Source: Tomitella biformata AHU 1821 (GTDB lineage Bacteria > Actinomycetota > Actinomycetes > Mycobacteriales > Mycobacteriaceae). Taken from it: 64,000 bases of DNA. This document shows positions 7,880 to 15,794 of this stretch, piece by piece. The notes beneath the pieces are model-generated. The model had not been told where the DNA came from. It was given only the letters and a program-made list of their open reading frames with translations, and did no database searches. The stretch covers positions 1 to 64,000 of the forward strand of contig NZ_BAVQ01000006.1 in NCBI RefSeq assembly GCF_000524475.1, in the 5' to 3' direction. The stretch's first letter is position 1. Each line of letters opens with the position of its first letter. A program made the position numbers and the translations under genes.

Positions 7880-7929
7880 GGTGGATTCCTCGATTCATAG
7901 TGCGGGATACCCCACAAGAAGGTTTACTA

Positions 7930-7945
7930 AGTGAGCTGCATCACT
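7930..7945. promoter_or_regulatory. AGTGA-N6-TCACT palindrome (probable TetR operator)
   Basis: The 16-base inverted repeat lies 51 bases upstream of the operon starting at 7879 and 106 bases upstream of the TetR start at 8051. The same AGTGA-N6-TCACT pattern recurs at 12912-12927 upstream of the second solute-binding lipoprotein. A further CACTAGTG palindrome is at 7957-7964. It is a good candidate for the site of the divergent TetR protein. Confidence 0.6.
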
Positions 7946-8050
7946 CACGACTATGACACTAGTGCCATACTGGGTGAGAGGTCAAGGGCTTGGTCAGAAG
8001 TGGCGTTGCACGCTGCAGCGTTGACGACACGAAGCGGCTATTGTCGTCGT

Positions 8051-8662
8051 GTGCAGACAAATCCGACCCGTGAGCGAGACCCGGGTGCCAAAGTTGCGCG
8101 AATAGTCGACGCTGCCCTCGACCTTTTCCAGCGGCAGGGATTCCGCGAAACAACTGTGGATCAGATAGCGGAGGTCGCCAGCGTTGGCCGGCGTACTTTT
8201 TTCCACCACTTTCCCTCCAAGGAAGCGGTCTTGTTTGACCACCTGCGCGTCCGGCGGGAGACGGCGATAGAACTACTGCGGGGGAGGCCGGTCGACGAAC
8301 CTCCGCTGACCAGCTTGTACATGGTGTTCCGAGAGCAGGCTGAAAAAGGCTACGAGCCACGCGTACTCAATACGATCCGCACCGTGATCGCGGCGCAGCC
8401 ACAGCTGGCGAATCAGCAATTTTGGACCGGTACCCGCGCCTTCGAGACGAATCTGGCTGCGGTGCTGGCTGAGCGAGGTGTCTCCGAGCTGTCGGAGCTG
8501 GAGACCCTCGCGCTCACACAGATGGCCGTCGCCTGGTTCACCACTGCTGGACAGACATATCTGATCGAGGGCCAGGGATCTCTGCTGGAATGCTTCGATG
8601 AGGTTGTCGGGGCCTGTGGTCGGGCGAGCGTGCGGGAGTTTCCCGGCTGGCAAGAGGATTGA
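8051..8662 (+). CDS. TetR-family transcriptional regulator
   Basis: This 203-residue protein has an N-terminal helix-turn-helix (TTVDQIAEVASVGRRTFFHH, about residues 36-55) followed by a helical ligand domain. I chose the GTG at 8051 because the frame upstream (from 7931) would translate the operator palindrome and adds 40 residues without a domain. It is divergent from the CoA-transferase operon, and its likely site also occurs at the transporter promoter, so it probably controls uptake and activation of the substrate. A hairpin at 8749-8791 ends it. Confidence 0.85.
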   Translation: MQTNPTRERDPGAKVARIVDAALDLFQRQGFRETTVDQIAEVASVGRRTFFHHFPSKEAVLFDHLRVRRETAIELLRGRPVDEPPLTSLYMVFREQAEKGYEPRVLNTIRTVIAAQPQLANQQFWTGTRAFETNLAAVLAERGVSELSELETLALTQMAVAWFTTAGQTYLIEGQGSLLECFDEVVGACGRASVREFPGWQED

Positions 8663-8748
8663 TCGTGGTCCCACCGGGGTGTTCGCGGAGGTAGTGGCGA
8701 GCGCTCGATTCGGCCCATCATGTCAATGGGCCTGATTGGAAAGGCATG

Positions 8749-8791
8749 TGCCTCCGTGGTGCCGCGCACGTTGCGCGGCACCACGGAGGCA
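8749..8791. terminator. Hairpin between convergent TetR and LivF genes
   Basis: A 20-base arm (8749-8768) pairs perfectly with 8772-8791 around a 3-base loop, between the TetR gene and the end of the transporter operon. Bidirectional use is likely. Confidence 0.82.
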
Positions 8792-8818
8792 GGCCCTGAT
8801 CTGGCGGTAATGCCCTGG

Positions 8819-9583
8819 TCAGGCGATAAGACCCTGGGCAGGGGCGCCGTCGGGCACGGCCGCGGCATCGTGCGCGCCCAGGTAGGCCTCCTCGACCAAG
8901 CGGGGGTTCTCGGCCAGTTCGGCCGCAGCCCCGCGCAGCGCGATGGATCCGTGTCGCAGCACGATGGCGGTGTCGGCCACCGCGAGTGCGAGCTGCACAT
9001 GCTGCTCGACGAAGACCACCGCCGTGCCAGTGTCATCGGCGACGGTCCGCAGCACGGGCAGAAGCCGTTCCACGATAGCGGGGGCCAGCCCCATGCTGAG
9101 CTCGTCGATGAGCAGGACCTTGGGGTGCTGGGCCAGCGCGCGGCCGATCGCCAGCATCTGCTGCTCACCGCCAGAAAGAGCCCCGGCTTGGACCTTTAGC
9201 CGCTCGCGCAGCGACGGGAAGTGACCGAGGATGGAGTCGCGTTCGGCGGACCAGGCCTTGCGGGAGTTGACCGCCAGTCGGAGGTTCTCCTCCACGGTCA
9301 GGCTGGTGAACAGCGATCGGTCGTCAGGCACCAGCGCCAGTCCCGCGTTCGCGGCGGCGCAGCCGTCGCCGGTCCGCACGGCCTTTCCCGCGATCTCCAC
9401 CGTTCCGCCCAGTGTGGGCAGGAAGCCGGCGAGGGTGAGGAGCACGGTGGTCTTGCCCGCGCCGTTGGGGCCGAGAAGGGTGAGTACCTCACCCTCGCGG
9501 ACGTCCAGGTTGAAATCGCGGACGCACGGCCGGCCCCGGGTGTAGCCGGCGTCCACCTCGCTGCAGTTCAAGATGCTTGTCAT
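8819..9583 (-). CDS. ABC importer ATPase, LivF type
   Basis: This 254-residue ATP-binding subunit has Walker A GPNGAGKTT, signature LSGGEQQ and Walker B VLLIDELSMGLAP, with the short C-terminus typical of LivF. Its ATG overlaps the stop of the LivH-LivM-LivG fusion (ATGA at 9580-9583), so the two ATPases are made together and should form the heterodimer of a branched-chain/aromatic-acid type importer fed by the lipoproteins at 3682 and 13073. Confidence 0.9.
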   Translation of the reverse strand: MTSILNCSEVDAGYTRGRPCVRDFNLDVREGEVLTLLGPNGAGKTTVLLTLAGFLPTLGGTVEIAGKAVRTGDGCAAANAGLALVPDDRSLFTSLTVEENLRLAVNSRKAWSAERDSILGHFPSLRERLKVQAGALSGGEQQMLAIGRALAQHPKVLLIDELSMGLAPAIVERLLPVLRTVADDTGTAVVFVEQHVQLALAVADTAIVLRHGSIALRGAAAELAENPRLVEEAYLGAHDAAAVPDGAPAQGLIA

Positions 9584-12348
9584 GCGTTCAATTCCTGTCC
9601 CGTGTGGGTGGTGCCGAGGTATGCCCGGGTGACGGCCGGGTTCTTGCGGATCTCGTCAGGGGTGCCGATCGCGATCACCTTGCCGAGGTCGAGGACGACA
9701 ATCCGGTCGCAGACCGTGAGCACCAGCTCCATGTCGTGGTCGACCATCACCACGGTGGTGCCGGAGTCGCGGATCGCGCGGAGGCGGTCGCCCAGCCACA
9801 GGCTCTCGTTGCTGTCGAGGCCGGCGGCGGGCTCGTCGAGCAGGACCACGCGCGGCCGGCCAGCGAGGGCTCGGGCGACGGAGACGAGCTGACGCTGCCC
9901 CTGCGAGAGTTCCTTGACGGGTCGATCGGCCACGCCGTCCAGGTGCAGCGTGTGGAACAGCTTGTCCATCCCGGCCGGGTCGATCGGCGGCTGGTCCGGG
10001 CCGCGGCCCAGGGATGCGGTGGCCCCGACCGAGACGTTCTCGCGCACAGAGAGGTCGTCGTAGAGGTCGATGCCCTGGAAGGTGCGGCCCAGTCCGGATC
10101 GGCTGCGCTGGTAAGCCTTTCGACCGTCGAGGCTCATGTCCTCGAGCAGCACCTGGCCGGTTGCGTCGGCGAATCCGCTGATCGCGTCGATGAAGGTGGT
10201 CTTGCCGGCACCGTTGGGGCCGATCAGACCGATGATCTCGCCGTCGCGTACGTCGAAGGAGACATCGTCGAGCGCGGTGATGCCGCCATAGCGGACGCCG
10301 ATTCCCTGGGCGGACAGGATGACCTCGCCCAGCTCCCGTGCCGGGCCGGCATAGGGGGCGGTGTCATCGAGGCTGAACTCGCCGACGCCCGCGCGGTGGT
10401 CGTCACCGGTCCGCGTGATCTTCCGTCGGACCTTGTCCACCAGCTTGTGGAGCTCGGAGATGATGCCCTCCGGGTTCATGATGATGGTGATGACCAGGGC
10501 GACGCCGGTGATCACCGCGTAGTAGTCGCCGAGGTCGACCACCCGGTCGAAGAAGATGAACACGATGCCGCCCGCGCCCATGATGCCGGCGAGGATGCCG
10601 CCGGAGACGGAGGTGACGCCGGCAAGGTAGACCATGGCGAACAGCGCGATCCCGCCCATTGCGGTGAACGACTCCGGCACGGCCAGCGTCTGCTGGTACG
10701 CCATCAGGGAGCCGCCGATCCCGGCGATGAACGCCCCGATCGCGAACGCGATCAACTTGGTGCGGGAGACGTTGATGCCAGAGGCTGCGGCGGAGCGTTC
10801 GTTGGCCCGCACCGCCAACATGGACGCGCCGAGCCGGCTGGTGCGCAGTTTGGCTGTCGTGAGGCCGATGATGACGAGCACGATCAGGCACATGATGCCG
10901 AAGTTGATGTTCGGGAAGGAGGTGCCGGAGCCGATACCTAGGTCGATGCCGAACAGGGAAGCGTCCTTGACCTTGGCCCCGTCGATACCGCCGTTGAGGT
11001 CATTGTTGCGGAACCAGAACATCTCGAGGAATACCGCGAGGCTGAGCGTGACCACCGCGACCGGCAAGCCCCTGATCCGCAGGGCTGGAAGTCCGACGAT
11101 GATGCCCACGACTGTGGCGACCAACGCCGCGAGGATGGGCGCGATGGGGAAGGGAATGTCCCATTCGACGGTGAATCGGCTCAGCATGAAGGCGGCTACG
11201 CCTGCGAGGGTCAGCTGGGCGAGGGAGATCTGCCCGGCGAATCCCGTGACCACCACCTGGGAAAGCCCGACGATCGCCAGGGTCAGGGTCATGATGATCG
11301 CACCCCGGTAGCCGCCGTGGGTGAACACGAGGAAGCCCAAGGCAATCACGCTGAAGGTGACGGTGGGGACGAGCAGGCCCTTGGGCCGGGGCGCGGCACC
11401 GAGAGTGTTCTGGATGATGGCCCCGCGGGAGGGGAGCGGCCTGCCGCGCAAGACGAGGAAGCCGAGGATCAGGGCCAGCGGGATCAGTTCCGCCATGCCG
11501 GTCTGGGGGAGCCAGCTCACCGTGGTCTGCAGGTGCGTCATTTCCGACTGCAACACGCCGATGCCCAGCCCTGCCGCCACGGCCGGCCCGATGGAGCTGA
11601 AATTGCCGACCAGTGCGGCGGCGAGCGCCGGGACGATGAACAGGGTGTAGGAGATGGGTAGCAGCGGCACGATCGGCGCGATGAGGATACCGCTGAGACC
11701 GGCGATCATGGTGCTCAGCGCCCAGTTGGCGTAGGCGATCTTCTCGGGGGAGAGGCCGGTGACGATCGCACCCTTCTCCGATTCGGCCGCGGCCCGGGTG
11801 GCCAGACCGAAGCGGGTAAGCCGGAAAAGCACCGCGAGCAGGATCGTCAGCAGGATGATGATGGCGGCGAACCACAGGCGGTCGGCAGGAATGCGCATGC
11901 CGGCGATCTCGACGACGTTGGTGGGGAGGATGGCCTTCACCGATACGGGGGTGGTGCCCACCCGGGCGGCGAGCAGGGCTTGGACGGCGAGCATCAAGGC
12001 GATGGACGCGACGGCCTTGGCGGCGGCGGGGGCGGTCTTGAGCAGCCGGAATATGGAGAAGTAGATCAAGACGCCTAGGGCAGCGGCGATCACCATCGCG
12101 ATGGCCATCGCGGGGATCAGCCCGAGTGGGCCGCCCAGGCTCACGGTCTTGGGCAGGCCCGGTATGGGTATGAGGAGCTCGCCTTTCCGCAGGAACGCGT
12201 AGGTATAGGCGACGTAGAGCGCGATGGCACCGGTGGCGAAGTTCACCACGCCCGAGCTGCGGTACGTCATGACCAACGCCAGGGCGAGCGCCGCGTACAC
12301 GGCGCCGTTGCCCAGCCCGAGGAACAAGAACTGGAAGTCTTGGGTCAT
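9580..12348 (-). CDS. ABC importer: fused LivH-LivM permeases and LivG ATPase
   Basis: This 922-residue chain joins three normally separate subunits. Residues about 1-310 are a LivH permease (GVVNFATGAIAL near 33), about 330-620 a LivM permease (GFAGQISLAQ near 369), and about 650-920 a LivG ATPase with GPNGAGKTT (near 711), LSQGQRQL (near 814) and VVLLDEPAAGLDS (near 838). No frameshift or stop interrupts the joins, and the linkers are short and basic. I start at the ATG at 12348 (MTQDFQF), where the first membrane segment begins; upstream in-frame sequence to 12405 adds only a Pro-rich tail. LivF follows by ATGA overlap. The complete importer is then this chain, LivF and one or both lipoproteins. 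Confidence 0.9.
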   Translation of the reverse strand: MTQDFQFLFLGLGNGAVYAALALALVMTYRSSGVVNFATGAIALYVAYTYAFLRKGELLIPIPGLPKTVSLGGPLGLIPAMAIAMVIAAALGVLIYFSIFRLLKTAPAAAKAVASIALMLAVQALLAARVGTTPVSVKAILPTNVVEIAGMRIPADRLWFAAIIILLTILLAVLFRLTRFGLATRAAAESEKGAIVTGLSPEKIAYANWALSTMIAGLSGILIAPIVPLLPISYTLFIVPALAAALVGNFSSIGPAVAAGLGIGVLQSEMTHLQTTVSWLPQTGMAELIPLALILGFLVLRGRPLPSRGAIIQNTLGAAPRPKGLLVPTVTFSVIALGFLVFTHGGYRGAIIMTLTLAIVGLSQVVVTGFAGQISLAQLTLAGVAAFMLSRFTVEWDIPFPIAPILAALVATVVGIIVGLPALRIRGLPVAVVTLSLAVFLEMFWFRNNDLNGGIDGAKVKDASLFGIDLGIGSGTSFPNINFGIMCLIVLVIIGLTTAKLRTSRLGASMLAVRANERSAAASGINVSRTKLIAFAIGAFIAGIGGSLMAYQQTLAVPESFTAMGGIALFAMVYLAGVTSVSGGILAGIMGAGGIVFIFFDRVVDLGDYYAVITGVALVITIIMNPEGIISELHKLVDKVRRKITRTGDDHRAGVGEFSLDDTAPYAGPARELGEVILSAQGIGVRYGGITALDDVSFDVRDGEIIGLIGPNGAGKTTFIDAISGFADATGQVLLEDMSLDGRKAYQRSRSGLGRTFQGIDLYDDLSVRENVSVGATASLGRGPDQPPIDPAGMDKLFHTLHLDGVADRPVKELSQGQRQLVSVARALAGRPRVVLLDEPAAGLDSNESLWLGDRLRAIRDSGTTVVMVDHDMELVLTVCDRIVVLDLGKVIAIGTPDEIRKNPAVTRAYLGTTHTGQELNA

Positions 12349-13072
12349 CACTGGATCTTTCGGTTCGAAAGGGGAGGGTGGCTGGTCAGGTGACAGCGCT
12401 GCCAAGAACTGGCAGCGGGGAGGGTGTGGTGATGCGGACGCGCCCGCCCTTAGTTGCGTCGGCTATGGGTGGCACGAACAGTCGGTGCTGACGACCATTG
12501 CCGCGGCATGTTCTGCCGACCGGTTATCAGATGGTTCATCGAGTGTCCTTCGTGGATGGTGCGACAACCATGGACCTCTGGACGGAGCCCAACGCTCGTG
12601 GAGCAGGGCTCTCCAGCTGTGATGGACGACACCCGATCGGCAGTCTGAAGTCACTATGGCACAGATCTATGCCGTGTGTCACTAAGTTGTCGGGGTGTGA
12701 TAGCGGATCGCCTGGTACGGGCCATTCCTATTGGACCTCCGACTAGTTCACTGCGGTAGCCCGCGCGCAATCGTCAAGGCTGGGCCGCTTGGGTTCGATT
12801 GCATGCAAGCGGGAGAGTGGGCCTGGACCTGGGTGGATGATGATCTCGGCTCGGTTCGCTGGGGGTTTGGGCCGGTGAATTCCTGGTGGATGAAATCCAT
12901 GAGGTAAAACTAGTGACATAGATCACTAGGTGTGCAATAGTGATCACGCCGCTCGATCTGCCGAGCGCCCGGAGTCGGTACTCGGGTGGCGTCAGCTGTC
13001 GGCCTGCATATAGCCCCATCCCGCCCGGGATCTCTGCGGCGGCCAACACTATCGAAATGAAAGGGACCTCCC
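12349..13072. other. Divergent intergenic control region, no gene
   Basis: This 724-base stretch separates the fused importer from the second solute-binding lipoprotein. Several short reading frames on both strands lack family resemblance and consistent ribosome sites, and I do not call them. It contains the AGTGA-N6-TCACT palindrome at 12912-12927, a GTGATCAC palindrome at 12940-12947, and isolated TCACT half sites near 12651 and 12689. It is unusually long for this genome, which fits two separately regulated promoters. Confidence 0.6.
12912..12927. promoter_or_regulatory. AGTGA-N6-TCACT palindrome (second probable TetR operator)
   Basis: The core AGTGACATAGATCACT extends to CTAGTGA...TCACTAG (12910-12929), a perfect 7-base inverted repeat. 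It shares the half sites and spacing of the palindrome at 7930-7945 next to the TetR gene, while the central bases differ, as expected for a real dimer site. A GTGATCAC palindrome follows immediately. It lies about 145 bases upstream of the lipoprotein start. Confidence 0.62.
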
Positions 13073-14329
13073 ATGAAATCATTGGATGGCCCGCGTACCG
13101 CACAATTTGTGGTGGCGTCCATTGCAGTCCTCGCGCTCACCGCGTTGACTGGCTGCAGCAGTAGCGGCGCAGATGAGAGCTCCAACTCCTCATCGTCGTC
13201 TTCCGCGGCGGAACTGCCGGCGGGGGCGTTCCCCGGGACTGCCGCCAAGGGCGATGCTGTGAAGATCGGGCTGATCAACAACGAAGGTGGCCAGGCCATC
13301 TCGCAGCCTGAGAACCGGGAGGCGGCCGAGGCCGTCGTTAAATATGCGAACGAGCAGCTCGGGGGCATCGGCGGGCACCCCATTGAACTGGTGATCTGCA
13401 AGAACCAGGAGGAGCCCGTCTCCGCGCGCGACTGCGCAAACCAGATGGTGGAGGCGAAGGTCTCGACCGTCGTCGTCACCTCCACCGGTCTCGGCCAGCT
13501 CATCGCACCGGTGATCACCGAGGCGGGCATCCCTTACGTCTCGGCCGTCGGTGGCAGCGTGGCGGAGACCACCGGCGCCGGCGCCTATATGTGGACCGCG
13601 GGCTCCAATACCTCCCAGGCGATGGCCCAGTATGCCGGGGATCAGGGCATGAAGAACGTTGTCGCGTACACCATTGACGTGCCGGCTGCGACGGCATCGC
13701 TGGAGATGCTCGGTGTGCCCGCCTTCGAGGCCAATGGCTCCAATCTCAAGATCGTGCCTATCCCGTACGGCTCGCCGGACGCGACGCCGCAGGTTAGCGC
13801 AGGCCTGGGCGGTAACCCGGATGGTGTGATCATCTACGGGGAATCGGCGGTGTGCAGTTCGGTGCTGAAGTCGCTGTCGACGCTCGGTAATACGGCGGAG
13901 ATGATGACCGTGCAGGCCTGCGCGGCGCCTGAGGTTGTCGACGCTGTGGGCGCCGGCATGGACGGACTCAAGATCTTCAGCTCGGGCGACACGTCATCAG
14001 ATTCCCCCGAGAGCGTGCTGTTCCGAGAGATCATGGCAAAGTACTCGCCCAGCACCAGCACTGAGGGCCAAGCCGTGGTCGGGTATCAAGGGATGCTCGG
14101 CCTGGTTCGGGCTTTGGAAGGCCTTTCGGGTGCCGATACTTCACCGGCAGCGTTGGGGGCGGCGATCCAAGCAGCCAAGGACGTTGTCCTGCCGGCAGGC
14201 GATGGATTGACCTTCACCTGTAACGGCGAGGCGCTGGCAGGATTCCCGTCGGTCTGCGGAAATGGGCTGATTATGCTGACCATGCAAGACGGCCAGCAGA
14301 TCGATCCGACAACGGTCATCATCAAATAA
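13073..14329 (+). CDS. ABC transporter solute-binding lipoprotein (branched-chain amino acid type) 2
   Basis: This 418-residue lipoprotein has lipobox LTGC (Cys28) and a LivK-type body, and is a close paralogue of the lipoprotein at 3682-4929. It is divergent from the LivHMG-LivF importer genes and is therefore the primary receptor candidate; the other copy ends the CoA-transferase operon. AAGGGA lies 8 bases before the ATG. Two receptors of the same family for one permease suggest two related ligands or two induction conditions. A modest hairpin follows at 14340-14360. Confidence 0.88.
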   Translation: MKSLDGPRTAQFVVASIAVLALTALTGCSSSGADESSNSSSSSSAAELPAGAFPGTAAKGDAVKIGLINNEGGQAISQPENREAAEAVVKYANEQLGGIGGHPIELVICKNQEEPVSARDCANQMVEAKVSTVVVTSTGLGQLIAPVITEAGIPYVSAVGGSVAETTGAGAYMWTAGSNTSQAMAQYAGDQGMKNVVAYTIDVPAATASLEMLGVPAFEANGSNLKIVPIPYGSPDATPQVSAGLGGNPDGVIIYGESAVCSSVLKSLSTLGNTAEMMTVQACAAPEVVDAVGAGMDGLKIFSSGDTSSDSPESVLFREIMAKYSPSTSTEGQAVVGYQGMLGLVRALEGLSGADTSPAALGAAIQAAKDVVLPAGDGLTFTCNGEALAGFPSVCGNGLIMLTMQDGQQIDPTTVIIK

Positions 14330-14339
14330 CTGAACGCTG

Positions 14340-14360
14340 GGCCTCCACCTCGCGGAGGCC
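14340..14360 (+). terminator. Weak hairpin after lipoprotein 2
   Basis: GGCCTCC (14340-14346) pairs with GGAGGCC (14354-14360) around a 7-base loop, directly after the lipoprotein stop. It is short and not followed by a T-run, so it may only attenuate. Confidence 0.45.
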
Positions 14361-14463
14361 TAGGGATGCGCCGCCCCTGCCGCTTGCAAATGGGCATGGG
14401 TGGCGCCGTTCGGCCGTCAGGCCTGCGATTGCGCGACATCGTCAGCTATTCGAGATCTGATGG

Positions 14464-14492
14464 TTGACGAGTAACTATAGGACAACTAGGTT
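14464..14492 (+). promoter_or_regulatory. Sigma-70-type promoter for the VOC operon
   Basis: TTGACG (14464-14469) and TAGGTT (14487-14492) are separated by 17 bases, in the AT-richer stretch upstream of the VOC gene. The expected start would be near 14499. This suggests that VOC, the flavin-type protein and the SnoaL-like gene can be expressed separately from lipoprotein 2. Confidence 0.5.
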
Positions 14493-14637
14493 AGATATGT
14501 GATTGGGCATGTCGTTGCCCGGCGCGGCGTCCGATGGGAATGATGGCGGCCCGCGGTTAACGCAGGGCCGCTTCCTGGCAAAAGATGTCAATGACGAGGA
14601 GTGGAGATCTCATGTTTGCTTCCCCCAAGGTGTTCGA

Positions 14638-15099
14638 GTGAAGGCCGCCGATCTATTCCACGTGGGAATCGTGGCTGATGATCCGCAGAAGAAGATGCAG
14701 GAGCTGACGGAGCTCTTCGGCTACGAGTGGGGCGACGTGATGGGCGGAGCCCAGCCGGTCACCTTGCCGTCCGGCGACACGGTCGTCGAACTCCTGGCGT
14801 GGTATTCGCTTAACGGGCCCCGTCTGGAGATTGTGCAGAGCGTGCCTGGGACGATTTGGGTGCCGGCCGAGGGGTCCGGAATCCACCATCTCGGGTACTG
14901 GGCAGACGACATCGAAGCGGAGTCCGCCAAGCTTGAGGAGCAAGGTTACGCCGTCGAGGCCGTAGGGCAGCTTGGTGACGGAAAGTCTTACTGGGCATAT
15001 CACTTGAGCCCGGAAGGCCCGCGTATCGAGATCGTCAGCAGCCAGCTGCGGCCGATGGTGGAGCAGTACTTCGAGACCGGAACATTGCCCATGCCGTAG
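14638..15099 (+). CDS. VOC (glyoxalase/epimerase/dioxygenase fold) protein
   Basis: This 153-residue protein opens directly into a vicinal-oxygen-chelate domain (LFHVGIVADDP, with His8 as likely metal ligand; IHHLGYWADDI marks the second beta-alpha module; a late Glu in RIEIV is the usual last ligand). Members include methylmalonyl-CoA epimerase and ring-cleaving dioxygenases. The only in-frame start is the GTG at 14638, which overlaps by 4 bases the stop of a 9-codon frame beginning at ATG 14612 behind a GGAG ribosome site. Either that mini-frame is a coupling leader, or a +1 shift has separated the true N-terminus (MFASPKVFE) from the domain. Reaction unknown. Confidence 0.8.
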   Translation: MKAADLFHVGIVADDPQKKMQELTELFGYEWGDVMGGAQPVTLPSGDTVVELLAWYSLNGPRLEIVQSVPGTIWVPAEGSGIHHLGYWADDIEAESAKLEEQGYAVEAVGQLGDGKSYWAYHLSPEGPRIEIVSSQLRPMVEQYFETGTLPMP

Positions 15100-15211
15100 T
15101 GGGCATTCGGCGTGGCCTCGCCGGTGCCCGCGCGGCGCCGGCGAGGTGTCGAGCGCACCCCCCAAGGCAGAGTTCTCGATAATGGAGTGCCGCTAGAAGC
15201 GGAGATCGCCA

Positions 15212-15226
15212 TTCCGAAGAGTGGAA
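15212..15226. promoter_or_regulatory. TTCC-N7-GGAA palindrome upstream of flavin-type gene
   Basis: TTCCGAAGAGTGGAA keeps the outer bases (TTCCG and TGGAA) and exact 15-base length of the elements at 307-321 and 2994-3008, with a different centre. It lies 57 bases upstream of the gene at 15283 and probably joins it to the same regulon. Confidence 0.5.
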
Positions 15227-15282
15227 ATTCCGACGTTGGTTCGACTGCGGAATCAATAATATTTATCAGCATGGAAGAGAAA

Positions 15283-15789
15283 ATGCAGAACCTTGAAGAT
15301 TTGTCGGCCTTCAAGTATTCCGAGGCGGAACGAGAGCGACTATTCGAATTGCAGGACGAGTGCACGGTCTCCTGGACAAATAAAGCCGGTTGGCCTGTCT
15401 CGATGCCGCATTCCTTCGTGTGGTCGGAAGGTAAATTCTGGGTCCACACGACAACCAATCGACTGCGGGTGCGAGCTTTGCGTGCGCGCCCGCAGAGTTG
15501 CATTGTAGTCTCTGCTTTAGGTACGGAATTGAATGCAGGCATGGTCACGGCCAAGACGATGGCGACCGTTCACGATGGGGATCGCGACCTAGTGCGTTGG
15601 CTTTTGCCGCTATTTTTGAAGCGGGTAGGTAAAGGTGCTGACGAAGAGGCAATGAAACAGCAGATGACGCTGCTCGATACGCCCGCCCGCGTGGTCCTCG
15701 AATTTGATCCTGTCGATTTCTTTTCCTATAATTCGCAGGCGCTTAGAAAGTCTATATCGTCGAATGGCTATGATAAGTGGGATGGCTAA
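15283..15789 (+). CDS. Pyridoxamine-5'-phosphate-oxidase-fold flavin/F420-type protein
   Basis: This 168-residue protein has the split-barrel pattern of the PNPOx-like family (WTNKAGWPVSMPHSFVW, then a KFWVHTTTNRLRVRALRA strand-loop that usually holds the flavin or F420 phosphate). The start at 15283 is chosen for the GGAAGAGA directly before it; an in-frame ATG at 15271 is possible. Codon use is visibly AT-richer than in neighbours (AAA, AAT, TTT, TAT codons), which suggests recent acquisition or weak selection. It is followed 5 bases later by the SnoaL-like gene, so the two are an operon. Redox role on the pathway substrate is inferred only. Confidence 0.72.
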   Translation: MQNLEDLSAFKYSEAERERLFELQDECTVSWTNKAGWPVSMPHSFVWSEGKFWVHTTTNRLRVRALRARPQSCIVVSALGTELNAGMVTAKTMATVHDGDRDLVRWLLPLFLKRVGKGADEEAMKQQMTLLDTPARVVLEFDPVDFFSYNSQALRKSISSNGYDKWDG

Positions 15790-15794
15790 AAATC

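Larger units (their letters stand above)
14330..14637. other. Intergenic region with promoter and short reading frame
   Basis: This 308-base gap holds a weak hairpin (14340-14360), a good sigma-70-type promoter (14464-14492) and, at its end, a short well-placed reading frame (ATG 14612 to TGA 14641) discussed with the VOC gene. Nothing else recognisable was seen. Confidence 0.5.

Noticed and set aside
9577-10941. 454-codon plus-strand frame over the LivM-LivG region
   Set aside because: Low-complexity Asp/Val/Arg composition; the minus strand encodes unmistakable permease and ATPase motifs.
12774-13103. 109-codon minus-strand frame in the importer control region
   Set aside because: It runs across the TetR-type palindrome and the lipoprotein promoter and resembles no family.
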